A stretch of 64,000 bases of DNA, taken from contig JAKABA010000004.1 of assembly GCA_021802115.1 (NCBI GenBank), positions 15,674 to 79,673 on the forward strand. The letters are read 5' to 3'. Shown in pieces: positions 20,267 to 34,190 of the stretch. The position numbers were made by a program, and so were the translations under genes. This DNA comes from a bacterium (GTDB taxonomy: Bacteria > Chloroflexota > Dormibacteria > UBA8260 > Bog-877). The stretch's first letter is position 1. Each line of letters begins with the position of its first letter. Below the pieces are notes generated by a model, which did no database searches, was not told where the DNA came from, and saw only the letters and a program-made list of their open reading frames with translations.

Positions 20267-20737
20267 TCAATACCGGAAGTGGGAGAAGGCCTTGTTGGAC
20301 TCCGCCATCTTGTGAGTGTCTTCCTTGCGCTTGACCGCCTGCCCCATCCCGTTGCTGGCATCCATTAGCTCGGCGGCCAGCTTGTCGGCCATGCTCTTGC
20401 CATGGCGCGAGCGGGCGCTGCGGATGATCCAGCGCCGAGCCAGGGCGAGCCGCCGATCGTGCCTGATCTCGACGGGAACCTGGTAGGTCGCCCCCCCGAC
20501 ACGCTTGGGCTTAACCTCGAGGATCGGCGTCGCGTTGCGGATGGCGACGTCGAACACCTCCAACGGCTCCCGCCGCTGGCTCTTGGCGATTCGGGCCAGG
20601 GAGTCGTAAACGATCTGCTCGGCTGTGCTCCGCTTGCCGTTGAGCATGACGCAGTTGATGAACTTGGCGAGCCCCTCACTCCGATAGACGGGGTCAGCCA
20701 CGATGACTCGGCGGGAGATCCTAGCTCGGCGAGGCAT
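20267..20737 (-). CDS. rpsG: 30S ribosomal protein S7
   Basis: S7 nucleates the head and contacts E-site tRNA. The 156-residue product begins MPRRARISRRVIVADPVY and ends GQAVKRKEDTHKMAESNKAF. I chose ATG 20735-20737 just after the rpsL stop; the open frame upstream is inside rpsL. Confidence 0.97.
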   Translation of the reverse strand: MPRRARISRRVIVADPVYRSEGLAKFINCVMLNGKRSTAEQIVYDSLARIAKSQRREPLEVFDVAIRNATPILEVKPKRVGGATYQVPVEIRHDRRLALARRWIIRSARSRHGKSMADKLAAELMDASNGMGQAVKRKEDTHKMAESNKAFSHFRY

Positions 20738-20738
20738 A

Positions 20739-21122
20739 TCAGCCCTTCGCCGGCTTGTCGCGCTTGGCCCCGTACTTGCTGCGGCCCTGCTTGCGCGCCT
20801 TGGTGCCGGCCGTGTCCAGCGCCCCCCGGATGACGTGGTAACGAACTCCCGGAAGGTCCTTGACCCGCCCGCCCCGCACCAGCACCACTGAGTGCTCCTG
20901 GAGGTTATGTCCAATGCCGGGGATGTAGGCGGTGACCTCGATCTTGCTGGTAAGGCGCACCCTGGCCACCTTCCGAAGCGCCGAGTTGGGCTTCTTGGGA
21001 GTGGTCGTGAACACCCGCACGCATACTCCCCGCCGCTGAGGCGAACTCTTGAGAGCGGGCGACTTGGTCTTCTTGATCACCGGGCTGCGACCCTTGCGGA
21101 CCAGCTGCTGGATGGTAGGCAA
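20739..21122 (-). CDS. rpsL: 30S ribosomal protein S12, probable TTG start
   Basis: S12 is a key decoding-centre protein and the streptomycin target. The 127-residue form has [31 protein letters not shown] and [13 protein letters not shown]; the lysines linked to streptomycin sensitivity are in the wild-type state. The canonical N-terminus requires a TTG at 21120-21122, with AAGGA nine bases upstream. ATG codons at 21173 and 21170 would add about 16 residues. The strong promoter upstream fits either choice. Confidence 0.95.
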   Translation of the reverse strand: MPTIQQLVRKGRSPVIKKTKSPALKSSPQRRGVCVRVFTTTPKKPNSALRKVARVRLTSKIEVTAYIPGIGHNLQEHSVVLVRGGRVKDLPGVRYHVIRGALDTAGTKARKQGRSKYGAKRDKPAKG

Positions 21123-21181
21123 ACTGAACTTGTCCTTGGAGAACGCTGGCCGTTCCGGGGCGACGGCCATCATGGACGCAA

Positions 21182-21199
21182 GCGCCCCTCCGGAGGCGC
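21182..21199 (-). repeat. hairpin at the 5' end of the str leader
   Basis: The 18-base element pairs GCGCC with GGCGC around an internal CTCCGGAG palindrome, with one bulged base. It lies at the expected 5' end of the str transcript, so it could stabilise the mRNA or regulate it. The role is inferred. Confidence 0.4.
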
Positions 21200-21207
21200 G
21201 GTGGTTC

Positions 21208-21236
21208 ATTCTACAGTCAGCCCAGGACCCTGTCAA
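21208..21236 (-). promoter_or_regulatory. str-operon promoter (consensus sigma-70 type)
   Basis: Minus strand: TTGACA at 21231-21236, 17 bp spacer, TAGAAT at 21208-21213. This is a near-perfect housekeeping promoter. Transcription would start near 21201, about 80 bp before the rpsL TTG. It probably drives rpsL through tuf and much of the S10-spc-alpha run. Confidence 0.8.
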
Positions 21237-21433
21237 ACTCGCAGGTAGCGTCGGCGCCCCGGCGCCTCCCCCCGCTTCTCGCTGGAGTTCGATTTGGGCC
21301 CCGCCTGACGCCTCCCTTCTGCAAGCGCTGGAAGCGGGGTCTTCCATCTCGTAAGGCCCCTTCCCGGGTTTGGGATTGGATCGCCCGATGACAGGACGTT
21401 CAGCGGGCGAGGGCCTGGAGCCGTGGCGCCCAA

Positions 21434-21456
21434 GTGCCGGTTAACGGCCCCGGCAC
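21434..21456 (-). terminator. terminator-like hairpin after the anti-sigma gene
   Basis: A 7 bp stem GTGCCGG/CCGGCAC with a 9-base loop lies 24 bp downstream of the anti-sigma stop codon. No U-tract follows. It would separate the sigma operon from the str promoter. The rest of 21123-21479 holds the str promoter and leader and no gene. Confidence 0.4.
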
Positions 21457-21479
21457 GTCGCTGGGGAACCAGGGCACCG

Positions 21480-21710
21480 CTATGGCCCTGCCGGCGCTCG
21501 GTCCCCGTCGATCCCTTCAGATCCTCCCGGGCCCAGCTCGCGCTGCCGCCTGAAGTGGTTGTCGATTGTGACCAGCGCGAGGTACAGGTTGGGACAGGTG
21601 GCACATCCGGCCACATGGGCCTCCACCAACGCCACCTGGTCCTCGCCCAGGTCTCCGTCCAGGAGGTCAGACGCCAGGTCCCGCGCCTCGGCGCAGCTCA
21701 GGGTCCCCAC
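21480..21710 (-). CDS. soluble zinc-finger anti-sigma factor (zf-HC2 / ZAS)
   Basis: A 76-residue protein with the ZAS pattern: an N-terminal Cys (LSCAEARDLASDLLDGDLG), then HVAGCATC, i.e. H-x3-C-x2-C, around residues 30-37. There is no membrane segment. The GTG start at 21708-21710 has GGAGG about 8 bases upstream and overlaps the end of the ECF sigma gene by 13 bp. Soluble ZAS proteins of this kind bind ECF sigma factors and can respond to thiol oxidation (as RsrA does); redox sensing here is inference. Confidence 0.8.
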   Translation of the reverse strand: MGTLSCAEARDLASDLLDGDLGEDQVALVEAHVAGCATCPNLYLALVTIDNHFRRQRELGPGGSEGIDGDRAPAGP

Positions 21711-22234
21711 TCGGCTCCCTCCGCCAGGGCAGTCACCAGGGCCTGGCGCCCCCGGCGCAGATGAGACTTCACCGTCGCCAGTGGCAGACCCGCCAGCTCG
21801 GCGATCTCCCGTTCCGTCCATCCCTCGATGTCGTGCAGCACCACGGCTCGATTCTGCGCCGGCGTGAGCCCGGAGAGGGCGCGTCGCAGCACCCGGGCGT
21901 CCTCCAGCGCGACTGCCACCCGCTCCGGGTCCACGGTGTAGGCTGGGTCCCGCCAGAGGGCCTCCCTCCGCAAGGCGAGATCGCGGTTCTGCGTCGAATT
22001 TCGGCGCCGAAGGGTGTCCTGACAGGTGTTGATGCAGATCCGCTGCACCCAGGAGCAGGCATCCGCCTCCCCGCGGAACTTCTCCCGCCCAATCAGGGCC
22101 TTGATCACGGAGTCCTGCACGGCATCCTCGGCCTCCGCCTGATCGCCCAGCATCGATGTTGCCAGCCGGACCAGGCGAGCCCGTGCCGGTTCAACACAGG
22201 CCAACAACTCCTCTTCGCTGAGCGGCACTGCCAC
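21698..22234 (-). CDS. ECF-family RNA polymerase sigma factor
   Basis: The 178-residue protein has sigma region 2 (GDQAEAEDAVQDSVIKAL, then CSWVQRICINTCQDTLRRR) and region 4 (LTPAQNRAVVLHDIEGWTER and LPLATVKSHLRRGRQAL). No other domain is present, so it is an ECF (group 4) factor. The start is GTG 22234 or GTG 22228; neither has a strong ribosome site. It is co-directional and overlapping with the anti-sigma gene, and sits between rpoC and rpsL. Confidence 0.9.
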   Translation of the reverse strand: MAVPLSEEELLACVEPARARLVRLATSMLGDQAEAEDAVQDSVIKALIGREKFRGEADACSWVQRICINTCQDTLRRRNSTQNRDLALRREALWRDPAYTVDPERVAVALEDARVLRRALSGLTPAQNRAVVLHDIEGWTEREIAELAGLPLATVKSHLRRGRQALVTALAEGAEWGP

Positions 22235-23484
22235 ATGATCCCGCAGTGAGAGGCCTCAGCGGATGAGTAGACCGAGCGCGAGCGAACCTGGCCGGCCCAG
22301 GACCGGCAGCTGAGGGCCGCCGTCCGGACCTGGGCTGTGCCACACCCACTGCCCTGGGGGTCAGGCGGAACCGGCATCAGCGCCTCCCAGGTGCCCTGAC
22401 CCCGAGAGGCGCCCGCCACTGGCAGGGCCGCACCCCTGCCGCCATGACCGCGCCCACCCGCTGGGCCACCAACCGTGCGCTTCCCATCGGGTCGCGGGCC
22501 GAGTTCGCCCGCCGCCAGGATGGCTTCCGGAAAGTGGAAACCTTGACCACAATGAAGCTCCGCGCCAGGGGTCTGTCGTATTCCCTAAGCGCAGCCAGGG
22601 CGCCCACCTTCGAGGGCCTCCTCACCCCTTTCCACAGTCGACCCGTCTTCAACGCGATCAGATCGTCGTCGATGCCCGTCGGCGCGCGGGAGGGGTCAAG
22701 GGGGGGACGGTGCCCAGCGGCGCCCGGTTCAAGCGGAAGGTCGACCCAGTCGCATCCGGAAGTTCCCGGCTCCGTGCTGCGCTGAACCCAACGGCGGGTC
22801 GGGACACCGCCCGGTCGGCGCCGCGGAGGCGAGATCTCAAGCGAGGCTCGACCGGAGCCGCGTTGGCGATCTGCCCGGCGATGGCCGGGCCGGCAACCGC
22901 TTCTCGCGGGACGACTTGCTTGCCCGTCCCAGCCGCCACGCTCCTCCCAAGCCCCTCCCTCCGCCGGAACCGGCTTCGCCGCTCTGGTCGGAAAGAAGAC
23001 TGGTCCTGCGGGCCGCTGGCGGTCCAAAATTCGCCCGCTGCGAACTGGGCCCCTGCTGGCCAGCCGTGATCGCCGGCCCCACTGTGGCATGGCCCCCCTG
23101 CCTTCAGCCCAATCCCGCCCTCTGCCGGTCGACAAGCGGGGCCTCGATCATCTTCCGAACTAGGTGCGCCACCACTCTGGAGTCCAGTTGGGTGCGCCGG
23201 AGCGACTCCTCTCCCCCGATATCGAGCTGGGCCGCCGCACCAACGGGAGGTCGCCCCCGAAGCGCCAATTCAAGGCCGGGCAGTGACCTCCCTCGGGGGC
23301 CTGCGTGGTGGCCCAGCAACGAGCTTCCTGCCAGGTTCCACGCCCCGCCCCAGGGGCATGATCGGGCGCTGCTGAGGCTCGCTAAAGCAAGCGTGAGTGT
23401 GGGCTCCCAGGATTCCCATCATCCGGCCGGCAGACACCCAGATTTGCTTCACCCAGCGCGCCCGACCACACGGGGGGCGGGCTC
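22235..23484. other. 1.25 kb region without a recognisable gene
   Basis: Open frames exist on both strands but none has a recognisable domain or ribosome site. The only protein-like stretch is a 71-residue minus frame at 23104-23319 containing RRTQLDSRVVAHLVRKMIEAP; I cannot assign it. A 9 bp inverted repeat lies at 22357-22403. The sigma operon's promoter must lie at its left end, but I see no clear -35/-10. Confidence 0.6.
22357..22403 (-). repeat. stem-loop upstream of the ECF sigma gene
   Basis: GGGGTCAGG (22357-22365) pairs perfectly with CCTGACCCC (22395-22403), with a second GGCG/CGCC pair inside. It lies about 120 bp upstream of the sigma start codon. I compared it with the SRP RNA apical motif and it does not fit. 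Function unknown. Confidence 0.45.
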
Positions 23485-23517
23485 CAGGTGGCGCCCGCCC
23501 GAGGCGGACGCCACCTG
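23485..23517 (-). terminator. terminator of the rpoBC operon
   Basis: Directly after the rpoC stop, CAGGTGGCG and CGCCACCTG form a 9 bp perfect stem. A nested CCGCC/GGCGG stem fills the loop, so nearly all 33 bases pair. No T-run follows, which is common in high-GC genomes. Confidence 0.7.
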
Positions 23518-23521
23518 CTGC

Positions 23522-27883
<4,362 letters not shown>

Positions 27884-27988
27884 GGCTTGTCCGCCTCCTG
27901 GCGAATTGGTGGGTGAGGAAGGGTCCGGGGGCGGTCGCCTCGCCGAGATCGGCCGCTCCGGTCAAGAGTCTGCGAACTAAGGTCACGC

Positions 27989-30900
27989 CTATCTGCCGAT
28001 GTCCTCGGCGTCGTCCCGCTCGTCGCGTTCGAGGTTGATTCCCAGTCCGAGGGGCATGTCTGGCATGTCATCCTCCGCGAAAACGATCTGCTCCTCGTTC
28101 TCGGACATGATCTCGACCCCAAGGCCCAGCCCTTGGAGCTCCTTGACCAGCACCCGGAACGACTCTGGAATCCCCGCGTCCAGGGTGTTGTCGCCCTTGA
28201 CGATCGCCTCATAGGCCTTGACCCGGCCGACAATGTCATCCGACTTGATGGTCAGGATCTCCTGAAGGATGTGACTGGCCCCGTAGGCCTCAAGCGCCCA
28301 CACCTCCATCTCGCCAAAGCGCTGTCCACCGAACTGGGCCTTGCCTCCCAGCGGCTGCTGGGTGACCAAGCTGTAGGGGCCGGTGCTCCGGGCGTGGATC
28401 TTGTCCTCCACCAAGTGGTGAAGCTTGAGCATGTAGATCATCCCGACCGTGATGGGCTGGTCGAAGGGCTCACCGGTGCGGCCGTCGCGAAGCACGATCT
28501 TGCCGTCCCGAGGCAGCCCCGCACGCTCCAACTCATCCTCGATCTCCGACTCCGAGGCGCCGTCGAATACCGGGGTGGCAACCTTGATGCCCAGGGCCGA
28601 GGCCGCCCACCCGAGGTGAGTTTCCAGCACCTGGCCCAGGTTCATCCGGCTGGGAACGCCCAGTGGGTTCAGCACGATCTCGACGGGCGTCCCGTCCGGC
28701 ATGAATGGCAGATCCTCGATCGGGAGGATTCTGGCCACCACACCCTTGTTGCCATGGCGGCCGGCCATCTTGTCACCCTGGCTGATCTTCCGCTTCTGGG
28801 CTACGTAGATCCGGATCAGCTCGTTGACGCCGGCCGGTAGTTCGTCCTTGTTGGTGCGGCTGAAGTGCTTGACGTCGACGACCACGCCCCGCTCTCCGTG
28901 GGGAACCCGAAGAGAGCTGTCGCGGACCTCCTTGGCCTTCTCCCCGAAGATGGCCCGCAGCAGGCGCTCTTCGGCCGACAGCTCGGACTCCCCCTTGGGA
29001 GTGGTCTTGCCGACCAGGATGTCGCCCTGCTGCACCTCGGCACCCACATAGATGATGCCGCGCTCGTCGAGGTTGCGGAGACTCTCCTCGCCCACGTTCG
29101 GAAGCTCTCTGGACACCTCCTCCGGGCCCAGCTTGGTCTCCCTGACCTCCACCTCGAACTCCTCGATGTGGATCGAGGTGTACTTGTCCTCGCGCACGAC
29201 CGACTCGCTGATCAGGATGGCATCCTCATAGTTGTAGCCCTCCCAGGGCATGAAGGCGACCATGACGTTCTGGCCCAGCGCCAGCTCGCCCTTGTCGGTG
29301 GCCGGCCCATCGACCAGCACCGTCCCCTTGACCACCCGGTCTCCGGGATCGACGATGACCCGCTGGGACAGACAGGTACCCTGGTTGCTGCGGACGAACT
29401 TGTGGACCCCGTACCACACGTCGCGCCCCTCCCCGTCGGGATGGAAGAGTATCCCCAGGCCGCTGTCCTGGCCGCTGCGCACGATCTTGACCCGATCGGA
29501 GTCCACCTCCGCCACGGGGACGTTGATGCCGATGACGGTGCCATCCGCGGGGGCAACGATCAGCTCGCCGCTGTCCTTGGCCGCGTAAAGCTCCATGCCG
29601 GTACCCACCACCGGGGAGTCGGTCGCTACCAGCGGCACCGCCTGGCGCTGCATGTTGGAACCCATCAGCGCTCGGTTGGCGTCGTCGTGCTCCAAGAAGG
29701 GGATCATGGCCGTCGCCACCGACACGATCTGCTTGGGCGACACATCGACGAAGTCCACATCGGTCACCGGCACATCCTTGAACGTGTGCCGAGTCCTGGC
29801 TGGGGTGTGCTCCACCAGGAAGCTGCCCTCGGCCGTGATGGGAGCGTTAGCCTGGGCGACCGTGTACTTGTCCTCCTCGTCGGCGGACAGGAAGTAGACC
29901 TCATCGGTCACCCAGGGGCGGATCTTGATCTCGGGGATGGAGGCCTGCGCCAGCTTGGCGACCTCCTTCTGCCCCAGAACCGTCCCCGCCGCTAGCCCAG
30001 CCGCCTCCTCGCGGAGCTCCCGACCCAGCACCCGCTCCCTGTCCTGCTCCATCTCCAAGCTGTGGTAGACGCGCCGCAGGGGGGTTTCGATGAAGCCGAA
30101 GTCATTCACCCTGGCAAAGGTCGCCAGGGACCCCATCAGTCCGATGTTCGGTCCCTCGGGGGTCTCGATCGGGCAGATCCGACCGTAGTGGCTGTGATGA
30201 ACATCTCGCACGTCGAATCCCGCCCGCTCCCTGGACAGGCCACCCGGGCCCAGCGCCGACAGCCGCCGCTTATGGGTCAGCTCCGACAGGGGGTTGGTCT
30301 GGTCCATGAACTGGGAGAGCTGGCTGGAGCCGAAGAACTCCTTGATCGCCGCCACCACCGGGCGGGCGTTGATCAGCGAGGCGGCGGTGACCGTGGTCGC
30401 GTCGCAGATGGTCATCCGCTCCTTGATGATCCGCTCCATGCGCAAAAGGCCGGTGCGGAACTGGTTCTGCAGAAGCTCCCCCACCGCCCGCACCCGGCGG
30501 TTACCGAGGTGGTCGATGTCGTCGGCCTCTCCGTGGCCGTTGTTGAGCTCGATCAGGCGCCGCAGAATGTTGATGAAGTCCTCATGGGCAAGGACCCGCA
30601 GATCCTTGTCCTCAGCCCGGGCGCGCGCCTCCGACTCGGAGAATCCCAGCCGCTTGTCCAGCTTGAAGCGTCCCACCCGGCCCAGATCGAAGCGGCGCGG
30701 GTTGAAGAACAGTGCCTGCAGCAGGTTGCGCGCGTTCTCCACCGTGGGCGGATCCCCGGGCCGGATCTTGCGATAAAGCTCGATCAGGGCCTCGTTGACG
30801 TCATGGCTCGGGTCCTTCTCCAAGGTGGCATCGATATAGCGGTGCTCGGGGTCGACGTCGACCTCCTGGAAGAACTGCCTGATGTCGTCGTCCCCGGGAT

Positions 30901-31519
30901 ACCCCAGGGCCCGGATCAGGGTGGTCGCCTGAAACTTGCGTTTGCGGTCGATCTTGGCGGTCAGGATGTCTTTGTTAGAGGTCTCGATCTCAAGCCAGGC
31001 GCCCCGGTTGGGAATGAACTTGACCGCATAGAGGGGCCGCCCGGTGACCGGGTGCTCGGCGCCGGCGGTGAAATACACCCCTGGCGAGCGGACCAGCTGG
31101 CTGACCACCACCCGCTCGGTGCCATTCACTAGGAAGGTCCCCTCCCCGGTCATCATCGGGAAGTCGCCCAGGTAAACCTCCGACTCCTTGATCTCACCGG
31201 CGCTCTCGCCGGTCTTGATGTGGAGCCGAGTCATGATCCGCAGCGGCGCGGCAAAGGTCATGTCCCGATTGCGGCACTCCTCCTGGTCGAACTTGGGCTC
31301 CCCGAAGCTGTAGTCGAGGAAGCGGAGCTCATAGTTCTTGCCGGTGTAGTCCGTGATCGGGTTGATCTCGTCGAACAGCTCGCGCAGCCCCTTCTCGACG
31401 AACCAGCGAAATGAGTTCAGCTGGGTCTCTATGAGGTTGCCCACCTCGAGCATCTCGGGTATCTTCCCGTAGCTGAGACGGGTGGGCGCGGCAGGCAGGG
31501 CAGCACGAATTGGGGGCAT
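27989..31519 (-). CDS. rpoB: DNA-directed RNA polymerase beta subunit
   Basis: The 1176-residue subunit matches the short actinobacterial-like RpoB. The rifampicin region (about residues 395-430) reads [20 protein letters not shown] followed by RLSALGPGG, i.e. the residues normally linked to sensitivity. [12 protein letters not shown] and the C-terminal [18 protein letters not shown] match the clamp and beta' interface. It follows rplL across a 135 bp gap that holds an attenuator-like hairpin. Confidence 0.99.
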   Translation of the reverse strand: MPPIRAALPAAPTRLSYGKIPEMLEVGNLIETQLNSFRWFVEKGLRELFDEINPITDYTGKNYELRFLDYSFGEPKFDQEECRNRDMTFAAPLRIMTRLHIKTGESAGEIKESEVYLGDFPMMTGEGTFLVNGTERVVVSQLVRSPGVYFTAGAEHPVTGRPLYAVKFIPNRGAWLEIETSNKDILTAKIDRKRKFQATTLIRALGYPGDDDIRQFFQEVDVDPEHRYIDATLEKDPSHDVNEALIELYRKIRPGDPPTVENARNLLQALFFNPRRFDLGRVGRFKLDKRLGFSESEARARAEDKDLRVLAHEDFINILRRLIELNNGHGEADDIDHLGNRRVRAVGELLQNQFRTGLLRMERIIKERMTICDATTVTAASLINARPVVAAIKEFFGSSQLSQFMDQTNPLSELTHKRRLSALGPGGLSRERAGFDVRDVHHSHYGRICPIETPEGPNIGLMGSLATFARVNDFGFIETPLRRVYHSLEMEQDRERVLGRELREEAAGLAAGTVLGQKEVAKLAQASIPEIKIRPWVTDEVYFLSADEEDKYTVAQANAPITAEGSFLVEHTPARTRHTFKDVPVTDVDFVDVSPKQIVSVATAMIPFLEHDDANRALMGSNMQRQAVPLVATDSPVVGTGMELYAAKDSGELIVAPADGTVIGINVPVAEVDSDRVKIVRSGQDSGLGILFHPDGEGRDVWYGVHKFVRSNQGTCLSQRVIVDPGDRVVKGTVLVDGPATDKGELALGQNVMVAFMPWEGYNYEDAILISESVVREDKYTSIHIEEFEVEVRETKLGPEEVSRELPNVGEESLRNLDERGIIYVGAEVQQGDILVGKTTPKGESELSAEERLLRAIFGEKAKEVRDSSLRVPHGERGVVVDVKHFSRTNKDELPAGVNELIRIYVAQKRKISQGDKMAGRHGNKGVVARILPIEDLPFMPDGTPVEIVLNPLGVPSRMNLGQVLETHLGWAASALGIKVATPVFDGASESEIEDELERAGLPRDGKIVLRDGRTGEPFDQPITVGMIYMLKLHHLVEDKIHARSTGPYSLVTQQPLGGKAQFGGQRFGEMEVWALEAYGASHILQEILTIKSDDIVGRVKAYEAIVKGDNTLDAGIPESFRVLVKELQGLGLGVEIMSENEEQIVFAEDDMPDMPLGLGINLERDERDDAEDIGR

Positions 31520-31634
31520 GGGCTAAAGTTCTCCAGGCAAGCGCAGACATAGGGTGAACTTCACAGTGGCGGAAGCTCAATGCTACCACACTGCGGCGTC
31601 ACACCTGCTGGGGCACCCCAGCCTAGCGGTTCAA

Positions 31635-31655
31635 GGACGGCTCGGGAGTCCGTCC
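31635..31655 (-). terminator. rplL-rpoB attenuator-like hairpin
   Basis: GGACGG/CCGTCC forms a 6 bp stem with a 9-base loop, starting at the rplL stop codon. In E. coli a partial terminator at this place lowers rpoBC transcription relative to L7/L12. A similar role here is inferred from position only. Confidence 0.45.
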
Positions 31656-32038
31656 TACTTGATCTCGGCGCTCGCGCCTGCCTCCTGGATCTTCTTGGCG
31701 ATGGATTCGGCCTCCTCGCGAGTGATCCCTTCCTTGACCGCCTTGGGAGCACCGTCGACCAAGTCCTTGGCCTCTTTCAAGCCCAGGCCCGTGATCTCCC
31801 GCACCGCCTTGATCGCGGCGATTTTCTGGTCACCGGCGGCGGTCAGGACGACTGCGAACTCAGTCTGCTCCTCGACCTCGGCCACAGCCCCAGGGCCGGC
31901 AGCCACCGCCGCCATCGCGACCGGAGCGGCAGCGGTTATCCCATACTTCTCTTCGATCAGCTTCTTGGCGTTGACCAGATCCAGTACGGTCCAGTCCGCC
32001 AGCGCTTCCACGAAGTCCTCGACTTTAACCTTGGCCAC
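31655..32038 (-). CDS. rplL: 50S ribosomal protein L7/L12
   Basis: The stalk protein recruits translation GTPases. The 127-residue product has the N-terminal dimerisation helices, an Ala/Gly/Pro hinge at about residues 36-52, and the C-terminal domain with [20 protein letters not shown] and [15 protein letters not shown]. It starts at a GTG preceded by GGAGG. Confidence 0.98.
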   Translation of the reverse strand: MAKVKVEDFVEALADWTVLDLVNAKKLIEEKYGITAAAPVAMAAVAAGPGAVAEVEEQTEFAVVLTAAGDQKIAAIKAVREITGLGLKEAKDLVDGAPKAVKEGITREEAESIAKKIQEAGASAEIK

Positions 32039-32108
32039 TTGCTATCTCCTCCGCTCACTAACCTTCCAATCCACCGACTTGGTTCTCTTTCGATATGAAC
32101 AGGGCTGG

Positions 32109-32657
32109 TCAGGCCGCCTCCGCCTGCTTCGCGTCCAGAAGCCCAACAAGGTCCCGGACGGGTGCCTCCAGCAGACCCGCCAGCTGCGCCATCGGGGCCT
32201 CGAGCACCCCTAGGAGCTGCGCCATCAGCACTTCGCGAGACGGCAGCTCCGCCAGCTGCCTGACCTCGGCCGCGTTGAGGGCGCGGCCCTCGGCGATGCC
32301 ACCCCGGACCATGTCGGGGCGGCGGTTGGCCCGCGCGTACTCGATCAACAGGCGAGCGGGAGCGCTCAGATCGTCGTAACCGATGGCGAGAGCGGTCGGC
32401 CCCACCAGCTGGCCCTGGAGCTCGGCCAGACCGGCCTGTTCGCTGGCCCGCCTGGCCAGGGTGTTCTTGACCACCACGTAATCGATCCCTGCGCCACGAA
32501 GAGCGGCTCGAAGCGTCTCCAACTGCTCCACGGTCAGACCCCGATAGTCCGACAGCACGGCGCTGCTCATGCGGCCCAGCTTCTCGGCCAGGTCGGCCAC
32601 ATTGCGCTGCTTCTCCTCGGGAATGCGGGCGGCACCATGGTGCTTCGCGGCGATCAT
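32109..32657 (-). CDS. rplJ: 50S ribosomal protein L10
   Basis: L10 anchors the L7/L12 stalk and usually represses rplJL. The 182-residue protein has SSAVLSDYRGLTVEQLETLR and VVKNTLARRASEQAG in the globular part. Its C-terminal spine helix carries repeated LLGVLEAP / LAGLLEAP segments that would bind L7/L12 dimers. ATG 32655-32657 with GGAGG upstream was chosen over a start 30 bp earlier. Confidence 0.97.
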   Translation of the reverse strand: MIAAKHHGAARIPEEKQRNVADLAEKLGRMSSAVLSDYRGLTVEQLETLRAALRGAGIDYVVVKNTLARRASEQAGLAELQGQLVGPTALAIGYDDLSAPARLLIEYARANRRPDMVRGGIAEGRALNAAEVRQLAELPSREVLMAQLLGVLEAPMAQLAGLLEAPVRDLVGLLDAKQAEAA

Positions 32658-32972
32658 CCGTCTCCACCTCCTGCCCCCGGGATCCAAGAGTCAGGCTGGA
32701 GCGGAGACCAGGTGGCGTCACCTGCTCCCAACTGTTCACCTGCGCGGGGTGGGATTTTGAGCACTGCTGCCCCCGCGGTCTCGGGCGCCGGGGAACGCGA
32801 CTGTTCCAAGCGAGGCTTGAGTATACCGCACGGCGCCCGGAGCCCCGAATCCGCAACTGCGACGAGGTCCGCAGGTGTCAACCGCGGCGGGTCGGCACAG
32901 CAGGAGCGCCCCGGCGGTCGCCAACCAGGCAGTCTCCGCCGGTTGCCCCGTGGCCCATCCGGCTCCCTTCGG
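32658..32972 (-). promoter_or_regulatory. rplJ leader region with putative promoter
   Basis: The 315 bp between rplA and rplJ carry no gene. A minus-strand TATACT at 32820-32825 could be a -10 box, but no good -35 lies 16-18 bp upstream; a TTGACA at 32875-32880 is too far. Downstream lie two copies of GCAGGTGA, about 50-100 bp before the start codon, resembling the GCAGGTG element of L10 leaders. Autoregulation by L10-L12 is therefore likely but not proven. Confidence 0.4.
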
Positions 32973-33683
32973 TCAGGCCACCGACAACCGCGCCGCCGCC
33001 GCCGGATCCAGCTTGACGCTGGGGCCGATTGTCGGCGCCAGAAAGCAGGCGCGCAGATAGGAGCCCTTGGCGGCCGACGGCTTGGCCTTCACGATCGCCT
33101 CCATCATGGCGGCCAGGTTTTCGTAGAGAGCGTCGTCCTCGAAGCTCGTCTTGCCGACCGGAACGTGGATGATGCCGTAGCGGTCCACCCGGAACTCGAC
33201 CCGCCCAGCCTGGACGTCCCGAACGGCCCGCGCTATATCAAAGGTCACCGTGCCGGCCTTCGGATTCGGCATCAGCCCCCGGGGACCCAGGATCTTGCCG
33301 AGGCGCCCCACGGACCCCATCATGTCTGGGGTCGCCAAAGCCACGTCGAAGTCGGTGAATCCCTCCTGGACCTTCTTGACCAGGTCTTCCGCCCCGACGA
33401 TGTCGGCTCCGGCGTCGCGCGCCTCCCGCTCCTTTTCACCCTGGGCGAAGACCGCGATCCGGCGATGCTTCCCGGTCCCATGGGGGAGCACCACGCTGCT
33501 GCGGACCATCTGGTCGGCGTGGCGTGGATCTACCCCCAGCCGGACATGCAGTTCAACTGTCCCGGCGAAGGTGGAGGCGTTCACCGCCTTGACCAGCCGG
33601 ATGCCCTCTTTGGGATCGACCAGATCCTTGTCCTCGAGCAGCTTCAGGGCCGCCTCGTAGCGCTTGCCTCGTCCAGATGTCAC
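32973..33683 (-). CDS. rplA: 50S ribosomal protein L1
   Basis: L1 forms the mobile E-site stalk and often represses the rplKA operon. The 236-residue protein has [39 protein letters not shown] and [19 protein letters not shown], the L1 signature. It follows rplK after 67 bp. Confidence 0.98.
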   Translation of the reverse strand: MTSGRGKRYEAALKLLEDKDLVDPKEGIRLVKAVNASTFAGTVELHVRLGVDPRHADQMVRSSVVLPHGTGKHRRIAVFAQGEKEREARDAGADIVGAEDLVKKVQEGFTDFDVALATPDMMGSVGRLGKILGPRGLMPNPKAGTVTFDIARAVRDVQAGRVEFRVDRYGIIHVPVGKTSFEDDALYENLAAMMEAIVKAKPSAAKGSYLRACFLAPTIGPSVKLDPAAAARLSVA

Positions 33684-33750
33684 TTCGCGAATCCTCCCGT
33701 GGTGCTAGCGGCCGCGCAAGCGGCCTCCCACATCCAAATGTCAGCTAACG

Positions 33751-34179
33751 TCAGGCGGATACCTTGACTCCCATCGAGCGCGCGGTGCCCTCCACCATCC
33801 GGGCGACCGCTTCCTCGTCCACCGCGTTCACGTCCGGCAGCTTGGTGCGAGCGATCTCCAGCGCCTGCTCGTGAGTCAGCTCTCCGGCCTGCTCTCGGGG
33901 CGGCTTGGAGGATCCCTTGGGGATCCCTGCGGCGCGCTTGATGAGGTCCGCCGTGGGAGGCGTCTTGGTGATGAACGTGAACGTGCGGTCCTCGTAGATG
34001 GTGATCTCAGCGGGAATCACCATCCCGGCCTGAGACTCGGTCTGCTCGTTGTAGGCCCGACAGAACTCCATGATGTTCACCGAGTGCTGCCCCAGGGACG
34101 GCCCGATGGGGTATCCCGGGCTGGCCTTGCCGGCCTCGATGGCCAGCCTCAGTACAACCTTGACCTTCTTCTTACCCAT
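33751..34179 (-). CDS. rplK: 50S ribosomal protein L11
   Basis: L11 forms the GTPase-associated centre and binds thiopeptide antibiotics. The 142-residue product has [21 protein letters not shown] with the conserved prolines of the drug-binding N-domain. The C-terminal RNA-binding region ends [20 protein letters not shown]. It lies 11 bp after nusG. Confidence 0.98.
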   Translation of the reverse strand: MGKKKVKVVLRLAIEAGKASPGYPIGPSLGQHSVNIMEFCRAYNEQTESQAGMVIPAEITIYEDRTFTFITKTPPTADLIKRAAGIPKGSSKPPREQAGELTHEQALEIARTKLPDVNAVDEEAVARMVEGTARSMGVKVSA

Positions 34180-34190
34180 TCAAATCACTC

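Noticed and set aside
22357..22403. Stem-loop considered as a signal recognition particle RNA
   Set aside because: The conserved GGTCAGG...GGAAGG...AGCAGCC pattern of the SRP RNA apical loop is not present, only the GGTCAGG part.
22377..23135. 252-residue minus-strand frame upstream of the ECF sigma gene
   Set aside because: Arg/Gly/Pro/Ser-rich without domain, ribosome site or codon pattern of neighbouring genes; treated as non-coding.
28865..29995. Long plus-strand frames opposite rpoB
   Set aside because: Mirror frames of a highly conserved high-GC gene, with no ribosome site and no recognisable domain.
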